Below are positions 39,801 through 51,800 of a stretch of 64,000 bases of DNA, piece after piece; the stretch's first letter is position 1, and each line of letters begins with the position of its first letter. The notes beneath the pieces are model-generated. The model was not told where the DNA came from, searched no databases, and was given only the letters and a program-made list of their open reading frames with translations. The translations under genes and the position numbers were made by a program. Source of the stretch: Timema cristinae (lineage: Eukaryota > Arthropoda > Insecta > Phasmatodea > Timematidae); contig JBCFYV010011135.1 in assembly GCA_039000515.1 (NCBI GenBank), positions 9,426,642-9,490,641 of the forward strand. Reading direction: 5' to 3'.

Positions 39801-42800
39801 ATTATTATATTTCATATTTTGAGTAAATATATTTCTATAAGGAAAACCTCTTTTCGCTTTATGAGGTAATTTTATTATATTTGGAAGAATTGTGACGTTG
39901 TCACAGACATAATGCAAACATGGACGATCTGGCTCACCTGATCTGGTCCCCTTTGACTGGGCTGGATCTCGACTTCATGAAACACGCGCACTCAACTCCA
40001 CTCAACATCACGCGGCTTACTGACCGCCCGTGGCTCGAGGCCCGATTAGAGCAAGACTCGGACAATTGAACATCAAGATGCGCTAACCCGTATGCGCCGA
40101 CGGTTGTGTTCGAGTGAAACAAGACTCATCCACCGGCGCGTGATTTGAAATTATCACGAGAATAATCGAGAATTCTGTCGAAGCAACGTACACCCCTCTC
40201 CCTTCGTCCCAGTGTGATTCCCGCCGTTTGTGAACACGTGATTGACTCTGTACAGTATATAACGGCTGGACTGTGTAGTGATGTCACTCATTTCTCTGCA
40301 CTCGATTAGGTGAGACACTTGTCTTAGATTTAGACGTAGGTCGTTGTTCAACGTTTTCTAAATTATGTTTGGGTTAAATTGTTCAAAATTTAAGTTTCAA
40401 CTTTAAATATAAATCATGATTACTAATAGCTATATTTCTCTGAGACTGCAGGATTTGCCTGTCAGCCATTATGGTTTATGCGCTAGCTTTTTTCTTTGTA
40501 CTTAACGTTGTGTCCGCCTCACGGACGGGTTGGAACTTTAGCATGGCGCCATCTTGGGGCGCTAATTATTTCTGTTTAACGTGTAACTTATTTTAAAATA
40601 GTTGTTCTGCTTGCTAAAAGTTAAAGATTTGTTACGATTGTGATTCTTTTTAAATTGTTACTCAACTCGGGGGGCGCGAGCCCGTGCACCCAGCACATTG
40701 GTTATTACAATAATAATAATTAGATTGAACTAATTTGATTGGGATCTATTGTAACAGGTTAGGTTTAGGTAAATCATTTTCTCTGTCGCGCCTTACAATG
40801 GCAGTCTATTATAAAACTTCATACTTATGTCAATATAGTGTCGGCATCGCCAGGTCGGGTAGACCTATACCTATTACTTGTATTTAACTTTCCTGCTAGG
40901 TTAGTCGCCTTCTGCGAGGGTCAATTTAATTATGACTACGTTGGTATTAATCATTCTGTTTTCTCTTAACGACTTGGGGTCTTGCCCCTTTATTTATTGT
41001 TTACTTTGGCCCTTATCGGCCAGTCACTCGACTTTCCTAGAGTGCCTCGCTCTTGTATGTCTGCTAGTTGTTTGTAGAATAAAATAAACTCTCTTGTAAC
41101 TTACCTACCTTTTATTTATAGTAATTTGAACCTATCAAATCATATGAAGGGGGGGTTACAAGAGAGAAGCTGCGCCACTCTGCTCTCGCAGAGTTGAGTG
41201 GGGCACGTAATAGGATATTAGGTATAGTTAGGAGAGAAAATAGGGTCCGCCTGTCTGCAGTATTGTTGGATGATTGATATTGTACTGATTCTTGTTTGTT
41301 TATGTTTCATGACTCCGTGACCATGGAGACCACTCCTGCAACTGCCATGTCCACCTTGACCCCATCTAAGACTGCTGTCTACCGCCTGAGCCGGGACGAG
41401 TTGACAGCTGAGCTGACTTCAAGGGGCGTCTCCTTCCCTCCCAATGCTACTGTGGGTGAGCTCAGATCTAAGCTATGTGGGGAGATTAGCGGGACTGGGG
41501 AGGCTGAGACTGACTCGGGTATGGACAGGATTGAGGATGGGAATCCACCCCCTTTAGCGCCTACCGCTCCTCCTCCACCCCCTTCACTAGTTAAATGTCA
41601 GAACAAAGTACTTATGGAGATTTTGAATCGGACCCCTGTTTGCGACGGTCAAGATCACGCTACTCTGTTTAAATTTATGGTTGAGATCAACAGAGCATAT
41701 TGTCTAAAGTTAGCGAGTGATAGTGAATTTTTGATTCTGTGTTTGGCCAAAACTTCTGGTTTTTTAACCCAGTTGTTCTCCCGTGGGATTCAAAATGGTT
41801 TATCTTGGAGATCACTTATTGACCTCATTTTAGAAGCGCTGTTACCCAGTAGGGCTAGAGAAAGGTTATGTAAGGAAGTTATTCACAGGTTTCAATATCC
41901 CCACGAATCGTTGAGAGATTTTGTTTTATCTATCACAGAGGCAGCTCAAGTTCTCAATAGTGGTCTGGGGGAAAGTCAGATCGTTGATATTATTCTTGAG
42001 AATGTGTCGCCCCTCACCCGGCGACATTTTGTATTTACATGTAAGCCCTGTACGGTACTTGAACTTTTCTCTCTAGCATCTTCGATTGAAAACACCCTGC
42101 TCGCCGAACAGGAGTATTTAAGTGCGCATGCGCCGGCGGCATTAAACCGCAGACGCACGGGTTCAACTCCCGAACCTATGAATACGGCCTTGTCATTAGC
42201 GCCTGTACTACCGGGCGATCGCGATGCTAACACTCCTAGGGACAACTTCAGGCCTTTGGGTTCTGACAACCGTGCGCCCCGCGACCTCTCGCGCATGAGA
42301 TGTTTTCGGTGTAGAAGACTGGGTCACGTACAGAGACAGTGTAGATCGGGAAACTTATAGGGCGCGCTCGTAGTCGTGGTCCGGTCGTGCCCACTTGTAT
42401 TAAACCACATGCTCCTACTCCTGTAGTTCAGATCCAGGTAGCCCAAAAGGATTGTGTTGCTCTTTTAGATACTGGAGCCAGTCACTCATTTATATGCCGT
42501 GAGTTCTTGCGCCAGTTAGAGGGTAAAACAAAAATCGATTATAGGTCGATAGGTCCTAAGATTTACGCCGTGGCTAATGGGCAGACTATCTTGGTCGATT
42601 GTAAAGTAGTGCTCTCTATTAAGATAGAAAGATTTGCCTGGAAACGTCCATTCTTTGTTATGCCAGAACTTCCCTTTGATGTTATTCTAGGGAATGACTT
42701 CATGTTCGAGACTGGAGTCAAACTTGACCTGAGACGCTTAGGAATATCTTTTAGTTTTGAACCTAGTTTGTTTATTCCGTTTTGTGTTGGGCACCATCCT

Positions 42801-45800
42801 CGCAGGTTGTTCCCCATTGTCGAGGAACGTGAAGCGATAGATCGTTTGATAGCTCGATTCCCTGACGTCATCACTGACAGATGGGGCAAGTGCGACATTT
42901 TGCCGTACGACATTGTGGCGCAGGACCACATTCCTGTTAGATCTGGTCCCTACTCCTGTGCACCCCCCAAACTCGAGATATTTAGAAATCTTATCATGGA
43001 CTTGGAACGAAAGGAGGTTATTCGTCCCTCCAAATCCCCATACGCAAGTCCTGCGTTCATTATTCCCAGGAAAGGTCATGGGCATCGCTTGATTGTCGAT
43101 TATAGAAAGCTTAATAAAAAAATAGTGTTCGACCCATACCACATGCCTAGCATAGAGTCCGCCTTCCAACATCTTGGCGGAGCCAAATATTACAGCTTGA
43201 TTGACCTTAATGCGAGCTTTCTGCAATGTGCTCTCTCAGAGTCGTCTAAGAAATTTACCGCGTTTATCACCCCCTGGCAAGTCTACGAATTCAACCGAGT
43301 GCCGTTAGGGATAAGTTGCGGGGGGCAAGCGTTGAGTAGAGTCTTAGACCACATTTTGGCGGACCTGAAATACAAATTCGTGTTTAACTACCTTGATGAT
43401 ATCTGCGTTTACAGCAAATCTTTTGATGACCATTTGCGTCATGTTGAGGTAGTGTTGAGGCGCCTGCGCGAGGCTGGGTTGACTGTAAACCCGGAGAAAG
43501 TCACATGGGCGAAGAGATCTATCCCATATCTTGGCTATATCATTTCTGAGGGTAACCTGCTCGTTGACCCGGATCGGGTTAAGCCTATCTTGGATTTTCC
43601 CGCCCCAAAAAACATAAAAGGGGTATTACGGTTTCTAGGTATGTGCGCCTACTACGCTAGGTTCATCCCGAACTTCTCTGACTTAGCCAACCCCCTTAAC
43701 TCCTTGAAAAAAAAGGGTGCCACCTTTATTTGGGGTTCTGCCCAACAGCAGGCTTTTGTTGCGCTTAAGCGCCACCTAGTGTCGCCAGCCGTGCTACGCA
43801 TGCCTGACTTTTCTCTGCCTTTCCAACTACATGTTGATGCCTCCTCTGTAGCGCTAGGGGCGGTTCTCTCTCAAACGACTTCCGAGGGAAGTAGACCTGT
43901 AGCTTTCGCCAGCAGAACTTTGAGCCCTGCCGAAAGAAAGTATAGCATATATGAAAAGGAATGTCTCAGCTGTATCTTCGGCATCGACAAGTTCGCTGAC
44001 TATCTAGAGCTTCGCCAGTTTGAGTTGTACACTGACAACATGGCCCTCAGCTGGATATGGAATCACCCGAAACAACTAGGGAAAATTGGACGGTGGGTTT
44101 GGAAGCTATCCAGGTTTAAGTTTACTACCCATCACGTTGCTGGGAAGCTTAATGTTGTCGCTGACGCTTTGTCTAGGATGTGTGAGGATAAGGAACCTGT
44201 AGGAGTATGTAAGGAGGATGGCTCGTTATTTGTTATCCATACGATTCCCGAATCCTTTATCTCAATCAAAGACCATCAGTTGATGGATCCGTGTTGCAGA
44301 CAGATCGTTGACAGGATCAAGCGTGGAGAGAGGATTGGGAACTACGAGATTTTTAAAGACCTCTTAGTAGTTCGTGTCAAGGGTAGGATAAGATATTTTG
44401 TGCCAGAGAAACTTAGGCCTATGTTACTTAAATATTTCCACGACTCCCTTTTTGGCGGCCATTGCGGTGTCCTTAAGACCGAACGCAAGATTTCTAAGGA
44501 ATTTTTTTGGCCCTTAATGCCTAGAGACGTTAGAGATTGGGTGCGCAAATGTGAGCCGTGTCAATTGGCCAAACCGGCGCGTAATTCTAAAATAGGGTTT
44601 CACTCCGCGGATGTTGCTAAGCAACCGTGGGAGAAAGTTTTTGTTGATTTCGTCGGCCCCCTTACCCGCTCTACCCAAGGGAACACCTCTATACTCGTGG
44701 CCATGGACGCCTTCTCTAAATTCGTCATACTCATCCCCCTAAGGAACATGAAGGCAAGGACGACTGTTAATGCTCTGTGCAGGCGTGTTTGGGCGATTTT
44801 AGGGACCCCAAGGGTCATAGTAAGTGATAATGGACCGTGTTTCCGTTCTAAAGCTTTCGGAGATATGTGTTTTTCGTGGGGGATAAGACACGTTACCACT
44901 AGCCCGTACAACCCATCGCCGAACCATGTAGAAAGGTTTAATCGTAACCTAAACGTTGCCTTGACGATCTTTCACCACCTGGATCACACCCACTGGGACC
45001 AGGACTTAGACGTTTTGAACATTGCTTTTAACGCCGCTTTCCATGAGTCAGTCAAAGCCACTCCTTCCTCTATCCTCCTCAATAGGGACCTGAACCACCC
45101 ATTATTGTTTAACTGGGATATTGACCCACTCCTTAATGACGCAGGTGATTGTTCTTATGAAAAGAAATGTGAGGTAGCTTTTTCTAACCTCCTGAAGTCC
45201 CAAAGGAAGGTTGCCGCCACCTATAACCAAGGGCGTATCCCTGTCCCATTTAAACGTGGGGACGTTGTTGTGTGCAAGTGTTTTCCTCTTAGCTCAGCTG
45301 CTGACAAGTCTTCGGCGAAGATGGCGTATAAGTGGAGTGGTCCCTGGTCAATTGAAAGATTTCTTACACCTGTTTCGGTATTGTTAAAAGAAGTATCCGA
45401 CCCATCTTTGACACGTAGAGCACATGTCAGCCACCTAAAGGCTGCAGGGAAATGAGTCAATTGACCCCGTGCTGTGTGTCGTCTGTTTGCTTAAGTGTAC
45501 CTTTGTGATTTAATTTTGCGTTCTTAAGTGCATGTTTCTAGGTATTCTATATTGTTGTATATATAATTTATATAAGGGAAGGGGTACCACCCCCTGGTAT
45601 TGTTAGGATAAATTTGTAGTACTGTAGGGCCTAGGTATGACTTTGGGCAGAAACTTGTGTTGGGCTGTTTATAATAAAGCGTGTGTCGGGTCCAAAGTAC
45701 ATGGTGCAGAACGTTCGCCCCACCGACCGGACTACCTCTAAGTGCGTGTGAAGCGGCAAACCCACCTTTCCTCATTCGTGGAAAGTCGTCGCTAAACAGA

Positions 45801-48800
45801 GTTGTGGGTATCTCTGTGACTCGTGCTGGTAGACAATGTTAGTGCTACGAAACTGCCACAGTAACTTTCAAGGATGGCTGCGCTAACTGATAAACTTTAC
45901 AATTGGATGTGGTGTTCACGTGAAAACTTTTGTTCTCAGAGACTTCACCTATTCGGCCTTCCGTCCCCCCCTTTTCTGCCCTGCCCTTTCCTTCCCCTCC
46001 TTTGTTCCTGTACACTCATCGGCAGTCAATGATCGCCCAGCTGGGCGTGGCGATGAAGCTTCCCTGGTGGTTAAAGCGGGCCACCTTACGAGCATATGCT
46101 GTCTCCCTGTCAACCCGGGATGACGGTGTGTTGGAGTGAGCGTGTGAAGCAGAGGTCAACCCCCGGAGTCCAGTTATTCGTCATCTCCCGAACCTGCATC
46201 TGGCCACCTAACATGGCCTCGGAGGGTACCGGAGCCGCCACCCACCCTCTAGTCAGCGGTGAACATCGAGGAAGGCGCCTCCCCGTGTCTTCACCAAAGG
46301 CTAAGGACGTCCTTCTTCTCCGTCCAAGGGGGGACATTGTGACGTTGTCACAGACATAATGCAAACATGGACGATCTGGCTCACCTGATCTGGTCCCCTT
46401 TGACTGGGCTGGATCTCGACTTCATGAAACACGCGCACTCAACTCCACTCAACATCACGCGGCTTACTGACCGCCCGTGGCTCGAGGCCCGATTAGAGCA
46501 AGACTCGGACAATTGAACATCAAGATGCGCTAACCCGTATGCGCCGACGGTTGTGTTCGAGTGAAACAAGACTCATCCACCGGCGCGTGATTTGAAATTA
46601 TCACGAGAATAATCGAGAATTCTGTCGAAGCAACGTACACCCCTCTCCCTTCGTCCCAGTGTGATTCCCGCCGTTTGTGAACACGTGATTGACTCTGTAC
46701 AGTATATAACGGCTGGACTGTGTAGTGATGTCACTCATTTCTCTGCACTCGATTAGGTGAGACACTTGTCTTAGATTTAGACGTAGGTCGTTGTTCAACG
46801 TTTTCTAAATTATGTTTGGGTTAAATTGTTCAAAATTTAAGTTTCAACTTTAAATATAAATCATGATTACTAATAGCTATATTTCTCTGAGACTGCAGGA
46901 TTTGCCTGTCAGCCATTATGGTTTATGCGCTAGCTTTTTTCTTTGTACTTAACGTTGTGTCCGCCTCACGGACGGGTTGGAACTTTAGCATGGCGCCATC
47001 TTGGGGCGCTAATTATTTCTGTTTAACGTGTAACTTATTTTAAAATAGTTGTTCTGCTTGCTAAAAGTTAAAGATTTGTTACGATTGTGATTCTTTTTAA
47101 ATTGTTACTCAACTCGGGGGGCGCGAGCCCGTGCACCCAGCACATTGGTTATTACAATAATAATAATTAGATTGAACTAATTTGATTGGGATCTATTGTA
47201 ACAGGTTAGGTTTAGGTAAATCATTTTCTCTGTCGCGCCTTACAATGGCAGTCTATTATAAAACTTCATACTTATGTCAATATAGTGTCGGCATCGCCAG
47301 GTCGGGTAGACCTATACCTATTACTTGTATTTAACTTTCCTGCTAGGTTAGTCGCCTTCTGCGAGGGTCAATTTAATTATGACTACGTTGGTATTAATCA
47401 TTCTGTTTTCTCTTAACGACTTGGGGTCTTGCCCCTTTATTTATTGTTTACTTTGGCCCTTATCGGCCAGTCACTCGACTTTCCTAGAGTGCCTCGCTCT
47501 TGTATGTCTGCTAGTTGTTTGTAGAATAAAATAAACTCTCTTGTAACTTACCTACCTTTTATTTATAGTAATTTGAACCTATCAAATCATATGAAGGGGG
47601 GGTTACAGAAGGCTTAGGAAAGGTGGATAGAAACATATAAAAGGGACAGACACAATATGGCCATATGTTTATATGTTTCTATCCACCTTTCCTATACCTT
47701 CTTCCAAATATAAAATATTTAGAGTAAAACAACATTTTCCAGAATTTTTTCAATCCACCAGATTCCTGACTTATTCCTGTTTTCTTCCGACCACTTCAAA
47801 TTTCTGACTTATTCCCTTTTTTTCGGACCACTTCCAGTTTTCCCGGATGATAGACACCCTGATATTTTCAATTAATTAAGTATGATAATTATATGTTTTA
47901 GAATTATTGTAAGATTTGAATTGAATTAAAAATTGTTTAGGTGAGTGTTTTTCTTCTATATTTTCTATAAAGGCAATAAGGCCTAAATAATTTTGTTTGC
48001 GTTTCAATGTGTATATGAGTTTCTACTCTAGAAGTCACTAGAAAGGAAGAAGTCACATCTGTGCATTGTATTCTTCCCAAATTTTGTTTTCTAGGTGGGC
48101 TTTCTTCCCTCAAATTTAATTTAGTTCATTTATCTTTCCATCATTTAGACAGTGGACCTCCTCATTGTTTAACATTTTATATCACCCATTTTGTTTCTAT
48201 TTTACTTCTTTTTTTCTATTTCCACTATAACCATTCCGATGGTGTAGTGGTCAGAGCCCCTGGCTGCTGACCTAGATTTTAAGGGTTCTACTCCCAGCTG
48301 GTAAAGAAGGATTTTCCTCGAAAGGGGAATATTTCCATATTTTGGTTAGTTAGGTTTAAGTTAAGTTTAGGTGTTTCCACTGGTTCCATATCCTCATCTC
48401 ATCGGAACATGGAAAAGAAGTAAGATTAGTACATTCGGGCATTTCCTGGGCAACGGTACATTAGTACTGGCCAATCTTTCCACAAACTATGCTACGAGTT
48501 ATATAGTCCAAACACACCATTATAATTATTTCCGCTATGTATTAAAACTATTATAAATAGAAAATCTACCCATAAATCAACAATATTGGATGAATAAAGT
48601 AATATTACATGCTTCTAATCTAAGATTCTTCAGGGGTATTGTTAACTTTCTTCGAACTTGTATGATTATAGCTAGGATAGCTTGTTGTATTAATCTAGAT
48701 TTTTTCCTTTCAGGTATTTTAGAAAACCTTCTATCGCTCTCTCTATTTTACTTGTGAAGTTGTCTTAACTTGTATTTAACACCAAATCTTACTATCCATT

Positions 48801-51800
48801 CAAGTGATAGACATATTTACTAATTATGCTAATATTTTAGCAAGTAATGAAGTTGAATTTAGAGTAAAGGTACCCAGATTTGTGTGGAGGCAGAGTGTAA
48901 AACCATTTAGAGTAAACCACCATTAATACCCCCGACTGGGATTATAACCCCAATCTCCGTGTCTTAGGCAGTCTAGTCTATTGCAAGAACGAAGCCTTGG
49001 ACCACGAAGATACAAAAGTGGGTCTAGACAAGAGGTTGGCAACATTTTTCCGATATTGCTTCAGATGTAGCGATTGAGAAGTGAAATTAAAAATACTATA
49101 TACAAATTTATAAATTAGTTTGCTCAACAGAATATTTAAAACAACACACAGTTTGAACAAGTTTATTCTAAACATGTACACTTTGATCACTCACAGCTGC
49201 CCCAGATGTAAATGAAGAAAATTGTTCAGATAAAAGATGTAAAACAATTTAATGTGAAATTTGACAATCCTCTTGTCTGATAGTTTACAGAAACATTGAC
49301 TGAATGTGAATGTCGGAACTCAATTAGCTTGGGATATGCTTCTGATGATATGCAGGAAATATCAAATTACAACCAGCACACACGTTTGAGTAAAAAAAGT
49401 ATATTTTACTGTGAAAGTTGACAAACCCAAATTCCCCACACGTTTTAGGTCAATTGGCCACTTGTGGCAGTTGGCGACAGAGTTTCCCTCTCAGGTATAG
49501 GCAAATTAAATATTAAAACCAAATTTATAGCATTTTTAGAACCATAGATATATATTAAACATAATAATTCTTTTTTTTTAATCGAGGATAAAGTACTTCC
49601 TCAAATAACAGCCCTATAAAAATTATATTGTAAAAATGTATGAACATAAAAAGGCATTTATTGAAGTAATTTTAATTTTCGAATAGTACTAGTTTATTTA
49701 TATGTGTAGTGAGTGATGTAATTTCAAAATAAATTCCACTGAGTGAAAAGTTAAGGATTTGTTTATGTTGATTAAAAGTTATAAACAATAAAATATATAC
49801 CTCTCAAAAATTAAGGCTCACTTGTCTTATTAGGGCTTATTAGCAACTTGGACCTACAGATGGAATCAGAACCAACCCGAGATGTAAAGATTAAAAGCTG
49901 ATAACAAAGTGCCACAGAAGTGGATTCAATCATCAGTGATATATTTCATCTTCATGTGATTCACTAATACTGTATTGTATGAGAGGCTACATAAGGCTGA
50001 CCCTGAGTAACCAGTGGCTGTGGTTTCACTGGAAGCTCATAATATACAATGATTACCACACGTCTATCACAGACTTTGCCTTAAATTATGAGTGAAGAAT
50101 GATCCTGGGCACCGGAAAAATTCTGGATAGCTCACTGCTAGAGCATTGGCATGCAAAGCCATGGGTCCGGGGTTCAATTACTGTGTCCAGGTATGATTTT
50201 TCAACTAATTGAAATAAAGTTGTATGTATGTTGTTCCTAATTAAAAAGGACCGTAGCAGTTGGTTTGAATATGTTTAGTAAAATAATTAGAGACAAAACC
50301 CTCCAATCCTCAATCCCGCGAATTCAATATTACAGGATGGCCCACGGAAAAGTATCCCTCCTCCGATATCCAGCAGACGCCTCACTCTGAATTGGAGGAG
50401 GTCAATCCCCTTCCATCTATATTGTGACATGAAGAATGAGTCAATAAAGCTTTAGACAAGCAGTTCACTTGATCATTATTCATATCACAATATGGGTGGA
50501 AGAGGATTGACCTCCTCCAATTCAGAGTGAGGACGTCTGCTGGATATATGAGGAGGGCTACTTTTCCATGGCCCACCCTGTATTTGAAGGATTCAAGATA
50601 AGTGAAAATCTCAAAAGTATCTCGAATACAATTATGAATACCTTGACTTCAAATAACAATTTTAAGCTATTGGTTCAAAATTTATATAGACTTGTGTATT
50701 TGGAGTGTAACAAAATCCCAAAAAATTACAAAAGTGAATCAATATAATTTACTAAAAAAGTGTTCCTGTTGTTGTTTATAATGTAGTAGACATGATAAAC
50801 AAAATATATTTTGTCATGGGCACCAAGACTCAAACCACTATTTTTTTATTATATTTTCAAAGCTTTTTAATTTGACCCAAATTTACATTTGTAAAGATTC
50901 ACAAATACAAATTTGGATTCGAGATTTAAAATAAAATGTAAGATTCAAATTCGACCCATCTCTGATAATAACCAGAACACATGTTTGTAAATTATGATAA
51001 ATATCAAACCAAAATATATAATCAATCATGCGTTCAACTTACATCAAAAGGTAGAGGTTGGATTTTAGAAATATACTCCATATATGATTTATCAAGGGCA
51101 TATTGCAGCGCTAAGAAACCTTCTTTGAAATAGCGGACTGAAAAAAATAAATGCAACAAAAAATATAAATACATGAAGTACAATATTTATAATTAAATTG
51201 GCCATATTTCTAGAGAGACATATTTAAACACCGCATCTTACTACCGTTCGGTTATACCCCAGAAACATTATTCAATACCATACATATAGATATATAATTT
51301 CACTTGCATGGATGCACATTAAGTTATCACAAGACTATTTAGTAGTTATTATTTTATTTTAGTAATTAGTATTTTAGTGATATATATGTATGTATTATAC
51401 CTCTATAAGGAAACCCTCTTTTTGCTTTATGACAATTACGTCTTATATTATATCTGGAAGTGTTAGCAAAGGTTAAAGTCGAGTACACAAAATTAACGTC
51501 CGCGACGAACACAAAATCTACAAATACACTTAGTGGGCTAATTAACACAAAATGGTTATCGTGAGCACAAAACAATGCGGTAGGTTTTGAAGGAAAAAGA
51601 CAACTGTGAAAATGAAAGCACGTGATTGGCTAACTCTTGATACTCGCGCTACTGCATCTTAGTCAGTGCTCCAACAGGAAGGTATAAGAGAGGTGGATAG
51701 AAACATATAAAAGGAACAAACACAAAATGGCTTTTAAAATGAAAAGAAGAACACAGTTCACATTTTACACTGCTGCTAATGGACAAAGAGGTAATGGTTG

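Larger units (their letters stand above)
39891..41160 (+). repeat. Element 2 5' LTR
   Basis: 1270 bp. Contains TATATAA (40256-40262) and AATAAA (41078-41083). Small open frames inside are not genes. Confidence 0.95.
39891..47607 (+). mobile_element. Ty3/gypsy LTR retrotransposon, element 2 (intact, young)
   Basis: 7.7-kb element on the plus strand. LTRs are at 39891-41160 and 46338-47607, each 1270 bp with TG...CA ends; I see no difference between them. It carries an open gag (41296-42360) and an open pol (to 45455) in the -1 frame. Domain order protease-RT-RNase H-integrase places it in Ty3/gypsy; no chromodomain or env is seen. Flanks GAAT/GAAG match at 3 of 4 bases; shifting the edges by one base gives a perfect AGAA duplication. 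It sits inside repeat M, in intron 3. Confidence 0.95.
39848..47705. repeat. Repeat M palindrome carrying element 2
   Basis: 39848-39890 is the repeat M head up to 'ttggaagaa'. The sequence resumes after element 2 at 47608 as 'gaaggcttaggaaaggtgga', and 47660-47705 is the same core inverted ('tatgtttctatccacctttc', ending 'cttcttccaaatata'). The original locus was a near-perfect palindrome of about 110 bases. Confidence 0.8.

Noticed and set aside
40154..40351. Open frames within the LTRs of element 2
   Set aside because: They occur in both LTRs, are short, and lie over promoter-like sequence; no protein similarity.
42738..43226. 162-codon minus-strand frame in element 2
   Set aside because: Antisense shadow of the pol gene.
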